64,000 bases of DNA from an uncultured Bacteroidales bacterium (lineage in GTDB: Bacteria; Bacteroidota; Bacteroidia; Bacteroidales; P3), in contig CAJOEN010000012.1 of assembly GCA_905233475.1 (NCBI GenBank), positions 62,001 through 126,000 on the forward strand. Direction: 5' to 3'. The notes under the pieces are model-generated. The model was given only the letters and a program-made list of their open reading frames with translations, made no database searches and was not told where the DNA came from. A program made the position numbers and the translations under genes. Shown piece by piece: positions 58,256 through 64,000 of the stretch (its first letter is position 1; every line of letters begins with the position of its first letter).

Positions 58256-58649
58256 CGTCATTACGGTGTTTCTGTCGGTTGTTTTTACGGCTGCAAAGAT
58301 ACGACTTTTTGCCGATGTGGCGGAAGTTTTTTTGTAGTAAATTGCAGTCTTGATTTTTGAGTGATTTTTTGTTGTTTTTGTTAAAGTTGTAAGTTGCTGT
58401 ATATTAGCTTATTGTCTTTCAAAATTGGCCAGTTTGAGGCAAATTCGTTGGCCAGTTTGAGGATTTTTTTTGTCCGACTTTTGTCAAAAAAGGAGATGAC
58501 CGTATATCGGTGTGGTTTATGAAATAACTGCGGCGGAGCCTTAGGCTCCGCCGCAGGGTAAATGCAATTAAGCTAATAACAGTTTTGACTACTCTTTTAT
58601 GGATTTTCGGCTTTCTCCTGTTAAGTCTTTTTGAACTTCCGAACAGAAT
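58256..58649. other. Gene-free gap with two repeats and a strong palindrome
   Basis: No convincing gene. Contents are a -7 element (58294-58301, minus strand) for the thioredoxin-like gene, a 15-bp direct repeat of TTGGCCAGTTTGAGG (58425-58439 and 58448-58462), and a 13-bp perfect stem (CTGCGGCGGAGCC, 58528-58540, with complement 58544-58556) with a TTA loop and no T tract. The GC-rich palindrome and the repeat contrast with the AT-rich surroundings and look like remains of inserted DNA. Confidence 0.45.
58425..58462. repeat. Two 15-bp direct repeats
   Basis: TTGGCCAGTTTGAGG occurs twice with a 23-bp period. Repeated short sequences of this kind are typical of the ends of IS21-family elements, but no transposase lies nearby, so this is at most a remnant. 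Confidence 0.5.
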
Positions 58650-58985
58650 TTACATATAAAATATAAATGAGATAATAAGTGCAATGGTAGCAGGTAGGAA
58701 AAAAAATTGGATCCCTAATTTTAAAGCATAGCCAAGTCTATTGTCCAAGAGATCAACATTTCCAGAAATCCAAAATAATCGGGGCGGAAATTCCTCGGCC
58801 CACCCGGTAAAACCTATGAGGACACCGATAAAAGCACATACCCCTCCAAGGATGTATGTTGGTTTGCTGTTCAACACAACAACGTCGTGCCAGTCGGAAT
58901 TATTTAGTACAAGTACGATGTACACAATCCCGGCAATCATTACTAACGGCCCAATTATGCGCCAAATCCAAAGAAGAACTTTCAT
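58650..58985 (-). CDS. Small membrane protein of unknown function
   Basis: The 111-residue protein has three or four membrane helices: about 7-29 (WRIIGPLVMIAGIVYIVLVL), 42-62 (YILGGVCAFIGVLIGFTGWA) and 88-110. No family is recognised. It is the last gene of a minus-strand run in which gaps are 6-8 bp, so it is probably co-translated with the DUF4230 gene 8 bp upstream. Confidence 0.65.
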   Translation of the reverse strand: MKVLLWIWRIIGPLVMIAGIVYIVLVLNNSDWHDVVVLNSKPTYILGGVCAFIGVLIGFTGWAEEFPPRLFWISGNVDLLDNRLGYALKLGIQFFFLPATIALIISFIFYM

Positions 58986-58993
58986 TATTTTTT

Positions 58994-59563
58994 CTATTGT
59001 TTTTGGTTTACAGTTATCTCCACATTATCGAAGCCGAATGATGAAAACATGGCGGTGAGGAGTTTTATGCCGTTTTCCTTGGCTGCAGTGAGTACGCCAT
59101 CGTTGACTGCGAGTTTGGCGATTTCCCCACGAGCCTTGTTTTTCAATTTTGTTGTCCGCTGATGCGACCATGAGCCACTTTCTGTTATTGTTTTGAAACC
59201 GGAAGGATTTACTATCGTATCAAGAATTTTGGCTGGTTGTAGGGTGATTTTAAGTGTGTCGCCTACACTCTCGGTTTCCATCTGCGAGAGGTCGAATCCA
59301 GCGCGTATCTGGCCGTTTGCGGTCATTACTATCTTGTTATATCCCAACAAAATGCCAGGCATTGAGTCCATTACCATAACTCCTTGGAAATAGTTTGCGG
59401 TGCAAAACTCCGATATTTTTTTCATCTCTTCTATAGACTGGCTTATGGAAACCATTTCCGTAGTGCTTTTTTTGAAGAATTTGGCATAGCATGCGTATCC
59501 GATTATTATTATTGCAATGGCACATGCTGCCAATATAACTTTTTTTACTATTCCTTTTGTCAT
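58994..59563 (-). CDS. DUF4230 family protein, membrane-anchored
   Basis: The 189-residue protein has one N-terminal membrane helix (about 7-26) and an external DUF4230 domain. The diagnostic part is GQIRAGFDLSQMETESVGDTLKITLQPAKILDTIV, followed by a helical tail (AAKENGIKLLTAMFSSFGFDNVEI). The family's function is unknown. It is 6 bp downstream of a second, lipid-anchored DUF4230 gene, so the two probably act together at the cell envelope. Confidence 0.8.
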   Translation of the reverse strand: MTKGIVKKVILAACAIAIIIIGYACYAKFFKKSTTEMVSISQSIEEMKKISEFCTANYFQGVMVMDSMPGILLGYNKIVMTANGQIRAGFDLSQMETESVGDTLKITLQPAKILDTIVNPSGFKTITESGSWSHQRTTKLKNKARGEIAKLAVNDGVLTAAKENGIKLLTAMFSSFGFDNVEITVNQKQ

Positions 59564-59569
59564 AATGCT

Positions 59570-60112
59570 TTAGTTTTCAAAGTTAATATTTATTGTGTTA
59601 TATCCGTTTTGGCGTAGCAGAACCTCAAAAAACGTTTTGGCGCTTTCCTTGGCTTCTTTCAAGATGCTGTTTCTGATGTCCTCGTCGCCTTTAATCTCCA
59701 CCTCGGCCGCCTGAAAGACATCCTCTCTTTCTTTTTCTGAGAAATTAGAACGCAAGGTTCCTATATCCGAAAAAATCTCCCTTATTTCGTCGGGAGTAAT
59801 ATTGTACGAGAAAATCTCCGGCTCCGGAAGTTCGATTGTGATTTTGTCGCCATCGGTGTTCACTTTCTCGCTGTTGAACTTATCCATGTCGATACCAGCT
59901 TTTACTGTAGCTTTGCACTCGTATATTTCCGTACGGTTGCCGAGCCATGAATAATCCTCGTCATTAAGGGCAAACACTTTGTTTATCTTGCCCTCTACGG
60001 TGCCGAGTTCGGCCGCTTGTTTGAGCTGCTTTTGAAAATCTGCGTCAGCATTGTTGCTGCTACAGGCAGCCAACAACAGCGGCAATGCCAAAATAAATGT
60101 TGTTTTTTTCAT
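59570..60112 (-). CDS. DUF4230 family lipoprotein
   Basis: The 180-residue protein has a lipoprotein signal (MKKTTFILALPLLLAAC). Its domain parallels that of the next gene: ATVKAGIDMDKFNSEKVNTDGDKITIELPEPEIFSYNI and a C-terminal helix ending in FFEVLLRQNGYNTININF. It is a divergent paralogue with a different membrane anchor. No enzymatic motif is visible. The two genes are separated by 6 bp. Confidence 0.8.
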   Translation of the reverse strand: MKKTTFILALPLLLAACSSNNADADFQKQLKQAAELGTVEGKINKVFALNDEDYSWLGNRTEIYECKATVKAGIDMDKFNSEKVNTDGDKITIELPEPEIFSYNITPDEIREIFSDIGTLRSNFSEKEREDVFQAAEVEIKGDEDIRNSILKEAKESAKTFFEVLLRQNGYNTININFEN

Positions 60113-60165
60113 TTTTTACTGTTGCTTAGTTTGTAAAATTATATTTTAATTGTAAAAGTTTGTAG

Positions 60166-60279
60166 TTATTTTAAATATGATTTACTCAGTCTGTATTGTT
60201 TTGGCAATATGTTGTTTAGCATTTCTTTTTGTTTCAAGTATATTTCAAAGTAAATGTCCGTTTCCTTTTTGTCGCCCAT
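60166..60279 (-). CDS. Possible 37-residue protein
   Basis: A short frame between the DUF4230 lipoprotein and the 226-residue membrane protein encodes MGDKKETDIYFEIYLKQKEM and a basic end (PKQYRLSKSYLK). The composition is protein-like and soluble, but there is no family match and no ribosome binding site. It may be a genuine small gene or chance. Confidence 0.3.
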   Translation of the reverse strand: MGDKKETDIYFEIYLKQKEMLNNILPKQYRLSKSYLK

Positions 60280-60319
60280 TTTTTTTCTTTTTACAATTGT
60301 TATTAATTAGTTTTTGTTA

Positions 60320-61000
60320 CTACGTTCGCCGGCATTTATTATTATAATATTGTACAGCTCCGCCTTTCCCCACTATTGAGAATCCATTTCCGTTCACACC
60401 TCCAAAATGGTAGTAGTCAGGGTTGTACTTCATGCTCCCCAAACGTTGCCCTCGAATATCGAACGACCATACTTGACCTCTGCTGTCGGCAGTAACATAG
60501 AAATCTGAGCCCCACCCCTTAACTTCTCCGCCAAAACTTGGGCCGAACCTCAGAGTCTTGTTTCCTGGTCCTCTTTGGATTAGTAGTTCAACATTTGCAC
60601 TTCCTTTATTTCTAGCATTCATTATAAATTGCTCGTTGTCCATTTCCTTTTTCTTCGCTTCTTCTTTTGCGGCATTATCCTTTGAATTTGTTTTTTTGTC
60701 TCTTTTTTGAATGCTCTTTTGTTGGAGAGAAACATCGTGTCTGCTTGGATTGTGTTGTGTGCTGTGCCTATTGCTGACTTCTTTTCTTAACAGTGTTAGT
60801 TCCTCCAAATCCCTGATTTTCTTCTTATGTGTTCTGCGTGCAACAATAAATGTGACGATAGAGATAGCGACGGCTACAAATTCATGTAGCCAGTTTTTTT
60901 CTTCTGGCAAACAAATGACCATGATTACCCATGATCCGGCAAGTATTAAGCCTGCGACGAATACATCCAAAACAAAATAGAGTGTCTTTCTAACAACCAT
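60320..61000 (-). CDS. Membrane protein with basic linker and unknown C-terminal domain
   Basis: Starting at ATG 61000 (MVVRKTLYFVLDVF) rather than TTG 61021, the protein has 226 residues. Two N-terminal membrane helices (about 7-30 and 38-57) are followed by a very basic, low-complexity stretch (about 60-130, Lys/Asn/Gln/Ser). A compact Gly/Tyr-rich C-terminal domain follows (LRFGPSFGGEVKGWGSDFYV to GNGFSIVGKGGAVQYYN). No family is recognised. The 10-bp gap to the upstream gene implies one transcript. Confidence 0.65.
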   Translation of the reverse strand: MVVRKTLYFVLDVFVAGLILAGSWVIMVICLPEEKNWLHEFVAVAISIVTFIVARRTHKKKIRDLEELTLLRKEVSNRHSTQHNPSRHDVSLQQKSIQKRDKKTNSKDNAAKEEAKKKEMDNEQFIMNARNKGSANVELLIQRGPGNKTLRFGPSFGGEVKGWGSDFYVTADSRGQVWSFDIRGQRLGSMKYNPDYYHFGGVNGNGFSIVGKGGAVQYYNNKCRRT

Positions 61001-61010
61001 TGTATTTGTT

Positions 61011-61289
61011 TTATTTGCCAATATAAAGGCAGTTTTTTATTTTGTCTAATAAGGTATTGTACCAAGCATTCCCTGTATTACCCTTTTTTCGATATAGTAT
61101 GATAAAATTTATTAGGGCGATTAAAATGGACAAAGGCAGTAGAAATGAGTGTAGCAACGATATAATCAACCCACCTACAACCCCAACCACAACAGAAACA
61201 ACGATATAAGCCTTTATATCGGATTTATCTGGGTTGCTGTCGGTTTCTTTCCGCTCTCGTTTAGAGACTTCATTGCTTTTATTCAACAT
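61011..61289 (-). CDS. Small two-helix membrane protein, first gene of the repeat-box operon
   Basis: The start is taken at ATG 61289, about 15 bases after the predicted transcription start; a TTG at 61391 would lie upstream of the promoter. The 92-residue protein has a charged N terminus and a hydrophobic hairpin (about 25-67, AYIVVSVVVGVVGGLIISLL and SFLLPLSILIALINFIILY). No family is recognised. It leads the minus-strand run toward the DUF4230 genes and is preceded by the direct-repeat promoter. Confidence 0.6.
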   Translation of the reverse strand: MLNKSNEVSKRERKETDSNPDKSDIKAYIVVSVVVGVVGGLIISLLHSFLLPLSILIALINFIILYRKKGNTGNAWYNTLLDKIKNCLYIGK

Positions 61290-61310
61290 CTTAACATTTT
61301 TTTTCGCCTG

Positions 61311-61358
61311 CAAAATTACTATAAACCTACCGCTCGTTTTAGGTTCTAATAAGGTTCT
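61311..61358 (-). promoter_or_regulatory. Promoter with two 11-bp direct repeats
   Basis: On the minus strand AGAACCTTATT and AGAACCTAAAA lie head to tail (61337-61358), followed after 18 bp by the -7 element TAATTTTG (61311-61318). No TTTG is present at -33, so the repeats take its place. The 11-bp period matches one DNA turn, as in PhoB/OmpR-type boxes. Confidence 0.65.
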
Positions 61359-61502
61359 AATCGTAAGGCGTTGGTATGATACGAGTTGCAAGGTCGTTGC
61401 GGGGTGGTTTCCCGCACAATCAAAATTTTTTTTGCCTGTTTATGACAAAAGAAATCAATTTTTTTTGAAGTTAGAGGAAAGTTTTTTTACATGGCTGTCC
61501 AC

Positions 61503-62939
61503 TCAATCCCGTCCGCCGATTTCCGCATCAATCGGTTGTTTTTGCCACAGTTCTCCGGTAAATGCTTGGCGCGAGATTTCGTTGTATTGTTCGCCAAGAG
61601 TTTGTCCATCCTTCTGCATTTTAATAAATTCGGGATTATTTAATATGTCTTCACCGCAATTGGAGGTCAGGTTACTGCTGTTGATGTAGGCAGTCATATC
61701 TCTATTGGCTTGTTGATAAGCAGGGTTGATTAGAACTCCCCACATTTTCACAAGCTCGTCGCTTGTCATGGGTGTCATTTTGGGGAAAATCTTTGTGTAT
61801 GCACTGTTTATGATTTCCTGTAAGAGTATTTGTTTTTTCATAAATGCCATGTCGGTGCATAGGTTGTTGTGGCTTTTTACAAAGTTCTGTAGTTCTTCCA
61901 CTGCATTGTCGCAGAGTCTCTGATATTCCCGCTTGGCGGCTTCGAGTTCCTCGTCGGAAATTATGACCGTTGCGGCTGGCGGTGCTGTCGTAATTTCAGG
62001 AGTGCTTACTGCTACAGGCGCCATTGCCGGAGGTATTTCGGTAGCCTCAACGACCTCGGGCAAAGGCACGGCGGCGGTGTCCTTCAGTATCTCGGCAGTG
62101 TCCACGGCGGTGTCCTTCTTTTCTATATTATTAACAATAGGTATCACTACTGCGGCGACGAGTAGTCCCAACGCCACAGCCTTTGTTATAATGCGCAGAT
62201 TGTCGGTGCGTTGCATGGCTTTGGCCACGGCCTGTGCGTCGGCGTAACGCTTGTCGGGGTTGTGTTGTGTGCAGCGACGCACTATGTGACGGTATCTGTT
62301 GGTAAACAGCTGTTTCAGCATCAGTCCGAAAGCATAGATGTCGGTGCGACAGTCGATGGGGGTGCCGTCGGTCATCTGCTCGGGTGCGGCGTAAGCTTTG
62401 GTGTAGGCGGGCTCTTTTAGTATGGCGTAGTCGTCGGTGTCGGACAGACCGAAATCGATGAGTTTCACGTTGTCGCCGTTGCGGGTTATCAGTATGTTGG
62501 CGGGCTTCAGGTCGCGGTGGACAATCTGTAGCGAGTGGAAATAGCGCATGGCGTCGAGCAACTGCATGGCCACTTTGCGACGGAGGGTGGCCGAGGGCTT
62601 CTCTTCGAGGAATTTGTCGAGGGTGCGCCCGTCGATGTACTCCATAACAAGGCAAGGGCCGGCAACGTTGTCATAGTAGGAGCCGTACATGTGCACAATG
62701 TTGGGGTGGTCCATCCGCACTGCCGTGTTGAGTTCTTTTTCCAGCATGGCGATATAGGCGGGGTCGGCGGAGTGCTGCGGTTGCAGACCTTTCAGCACAT
62801 GCCATTTGCCGTAGCGTTGGGCTTTGAACAGCCTGCAATAGCTTTTCGACGGCATCGGCGTGTGGTCGGTGAAATTGTGTGATACGCTGAAATCCAGCCT
62901 CTTGGCAAAACCCGATGTGCTTTGGTCCGTTTCTTCCAT
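61503..62939 (-). CDS. Eukaryotic-type serine/threonine protein kinase with membrane anchor
   Basis: The 478-residue protein has an N-terminal kinase domain: Lys50 (VLKGL), Glu69 for the salt bridge, the catalytic loop HRDLKPAN (141-148), DFG (162-164) and APEQ (185-188). The glycine-rich ATP loop is not recognisable, which is unusual. One membrane helix (about 252-270) is followed by a Thr/Pro/Ala-rich segment (275-330) and a helical exterior domain of about 140 residues (KREYQRLCDNAVEEL onward). It therefore looks like a receptor kinase sensing outside the inner membrane. It is flanked by the two direct-repeat promoters. Confidence 0.9.
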   Translation of the reverse strand: MEETDQSTSGFAKRLDFSVSHNFTDHTPMPSKSYCRLFKAQRYGKWHVLKGLQPQHSADPAYIAMLEKELNTAVRMDHPNIVHMYGSYYDNVAGPCLVMEYIDGRTLDKFLEEKPSATLRRKVAMQLLDAMRYFHSLQIVHRDLKPANILITRNGDNVKLIDFGLSDTDDYAILKEPAYTKAYAAPEQMTDGTPIDCRTDIYAFGLMLKQLFTNRYRHIVRRCTQHNPDKRYADAQAVAKAMQRTDNLRIITKAVALGLLVAAVVIPIVNNIEKKDTAVDTAEILKDTAAVPLPEVVEATEIPPAMAPVAVSTPEITTAPPAATVIISDEELEAAKREYQRLCDNAVEELQNFVKSHNNLCTDMAFMKKQILLQEIINSAYTKIFPKMTPMTSDELVKMWGVLINPAYQQANRDMTAYINSSNLTSNCGEDILNNPEFIKMQKDGQTLGEQYNEISRQAFTGELWQKQPIDAEIGGRD

Positions 62940-62943
62940 GGTG

Positions 62944-62951
62944 CAAAATTA
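62944..62951 (-). promoter_or_regulatory. Candidate -7 element directly before the kinase ATG
   Basis: TAATTTTG on the minus strand ends 4 bp before the ATG at 62939. Transcription would start at or within the first codon, implying a leaderless mRNA or a downstream true start (Met29). Confidence 0.45.
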
Positions 62952-62988
62952 CACTTTTTTTTGGGTAATTTACCGCAACAACATCAAA

Positions 62989-63036
62989 AGAACTTAATAA
63001 GAACCTAAAATTATATGGTATTTTTGGTTACCTTTG
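62989..63036 (+). promoter_or_regulatory. Promoter with two 11-bp direct repeats, divergent to the kinase
   Basis: AGAACTTAATA and AGAACCTAAAA (62989-63010) precede TACCTTTG (63029-63036) by 18 bp. Arrangement, spacing and 19 of 22 bases agree with the box at 61337-61358. The predicted start site lies about 21 bases before the ATG at 63064. Confidence 0.65.
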
Positions 63037-63063
63037 CAAAATCGTAATAATACGTACAAAAAC

Positions 63064-63636
63064 ATGGAACAGGAACATTTACAGAAACTTAAGACGTTGG
63101 TAGAGGAGTCGGCGATGCATCCGCTGAAAACCACCAAGGATTTCGAGGCGTTGCACTGGCAGATGCAGGAACGTGTGCGCGACACCCTGAGCATCAGCAC
63201 GTTGAAACGTATGTGGGGATATGTTGACGGCTACGACACCACCCGCGAAGATACCCTCGACCTGCTGTGCCGTTTTGTGGGCTATCCCGACTGGCACACT
63301 TTCGTCTCCGATTACTGCAATGTGGAGTCGGAGCAGACGTCGCACCGCATAGTTTCGTCCACCTTGTCCGCCGACGAGCTGAAAGTGTCGGAATATGTTG
63401 CCATAGAGTGGAATCCCAACCGCAGGCTGGTGCTGAGCCACAAGGGCAAAGGCGTTTTCGAGGTGATGTACGCCCAAAACTCCAAGATTACCCAGGGCGA
63501 CACATTACACTGCGACCGTTTTATCCTCAACCAGCCGCTGTATATCGACAACCTCGTCCACAACGGCATGCCCTCAGTGATGTTTGTGGTAGGCAAAAAG
63601 GGCGGCATTACCAAAGTGGAAAGGGTGAGGGAATGA
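63064..63636 (+). CDS. Small putative DNA-binding protein
   Basis: From ATG 63064 (MEQEHLQKLKTLVEES) the protein has 190 residues; a TTG at 63034 lies in the promoter. The N-terminal helical part contains ISTLKRMWGYVDGYDTTREDTLDLLCRFVGYPDWHTF, a pattern I recognise from many Bacteroidota proteins and which looks like a compact helical DNA-binding fold. The C-terminal part (about 100-190) is a small beta domain (AIEWNPNRRLVLSHKGKGVFEVM). It is divergent from the kinase and under a direct-repeat promoter. A regulatory role is inferred, not shown. Confidence 0.65.
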   Translation: MEQEHLQKLKTLVEESAMHPLKTTKDFEALHWQMQERVRDTLSISTLKRMWGYVDGYDTTREDTLDLLCRFVGYPDWHTFVSDYCNVESEQTSHRIVSSTLSADELKVSEYVAIEWNPNRRLVLSHKGKGVFEVMYAQNSKITQGDTLHCDRFILNQPLYIDNLVHNGMPSVMFVVGKKGGITKVERVRE

Positions 63637-63644
63637 TTTTTTGA

Positions 63645-63896
63645 AAAATTGCCGAGAGCCTAAGGTGCTTATTAAATCATGCTGCCATAGAACGTAAATG
63701 TGGTGCAGGTAAGCATTCTGCTGAACATTACAGACGCCTATTTATAAAATGTGCAAGGGTTTGGATACCGTGTAAATACAATATATCTTACAAGACGGGA
63801 GAGGTATGTCGGAAAAATCGTATATTTATTTGCAGTTTGATTTATTTCCATTCACATGACAAAAAGAGAATCATTACAGCTGTTTGAGCAGCGGAA
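63645..63896 (+). pseudogene. Possible tyrosine recombinase remnant
   Basis: An 83-codon frame without a start codon includes NHAAIERKCGAGKHSAEHYR, reminiscent of the N-terminal core-binding domain of tyrosine recombinases (a helical SAM-like segment with a conserved Tyr-Arg). The catalytic half is absent, and the frame degrades into unrelated sequence. The similarity is by eye only. Confidence 0.25.
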
Positions 63897-64000
63897 AGTG
63901 CGTACCGTTTGGGACGACAACTATCGAAAAATGGTATTTTTCGATAGTTGATGTGTGTGCTGTATTAACCGGCAGTAATGACCTGCTTACTGCAAGAAAG
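63856..64000 (+). pseudogene. BRO/antirepressor-like gene, frameshifted, runs off the window
   Basis: The frame from ATG 63856 encodes MTKRESLQLFEQRKVRTVWD, the N terminus of a widespread BRO-N/antirepressor-like family, then stops at 63949-63951. The next frame continues the family precisely: KWYFSIVDVCAVLTGSNDLL and TARK at the window end. One extra base lies between about 63911 and 63931. A perfect 14-bp palindrome (63919-63932 with 63936-63949, loop GGT) covers the break. The rest lies outside the window. Confidence 0.75.
63919..63949. repeat. Perfect 14-bp inverted repeat at the frameshift
   Basis: AACTATCGAAAAAT and its exact complement flank GGT. The right arm encodes the conserved YFSIV codons. 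The left arm replaces residues normally conserved in the family. Confidence 0.85.

Noticed and set aside
61391-61430. Hairpin TGCGGG/CCCGCA with T runs nearby as a kinase terminator
   Set aside because: The T tract follows on the plus strand, whereas the kinase gene is on the minus strand.

Overview
The window looks like chromosomal DNA of a member of the Bacteroidota, probably Bacteroidales. Three things point there. First, promoters follow the phylum-specific pattern, TTTG about 19-20 bp upstream of TAnnTTTG, with almost no Shine-Dalgarno sequences. Second, several exported proteins end in type IX secretion (T9SS) C-terminal sorting domains. Third, family content is typical of the phylum: DUF4105, DUF3467 next to rpoC, PepSY-like, DUF4230, and S74-like chaperone domains on T9SS proteins. 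No species can be named from the sequence.

Layout. 1-4621 (+): the end of nusA, then infB and an SMR exporter. 4666-13701 (-): uvrB, an exported PepSY-like protein, purA, an unknown gene plus a DUF4105 membrane protein, a histidine-rich CobW-type GTPase and ddl. 13918-17439 (+): an NSS sodium symporter followed by queF-queC-queD-queE for queuosine precursor synthesis, closed by a terminator. 17868-19869 (+): a lone PAS protein, ribD and yigZ. 19884-35557 (-): an ABC-F ATPase, a TonB protein, tilS, and one 3826-residue T9SS-exported protein. 36272-40251 (+): an accessory block of exported or lipid-anchored proteins, two of which share a duplicated 3' cassette.

40484-54074 (-) is the information-processing core. 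In transcription order it reads tRNA-Thr(UGU), tRNA-Tyr, tRNA-Gly, tRNA-Thr(GGU), tuf, tRNA-Trp, secE, nusG, rplK, rplA, rplJ, rplL, rpoB, rpoC and a DUF3467 gene. The head of this order matches the E. coli thrU-tyrU-glyT-thrT-tufB cluster. 54355-58255 (-) holds a lipoprotein, a DEDD exonuclease, two exported thioredoxin-fold proteins, tRNA-Cys, a radical SAM protein and cytidine deaminase.

58650-63636 is the least ordinary region. It contains small membrane proteins, two DUF4230 proteins, a membrane-anchored Ser/Thr kinase, and a divergently transcribed small protein that may bind DNA. Two promoters that face away from the kinase gene on either side carry the same pair of 11-bp direct repeats. 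Each pair sits exactly 18 bp upstream of the -7 element, where the normal -33 box would be. This suggests an undescribed activator-controlled regulon. The right edge (63645-64000) enters decayed mobile-type DNA: a possible recombinase remnant and a BRO/antirepressor-like gene broken by a frameshift at a perfect palindrome. A second theme is a set of intergenic arrays built of degenerate 7-bp units that keep strict 7-bp phase while the unit sequence changes.
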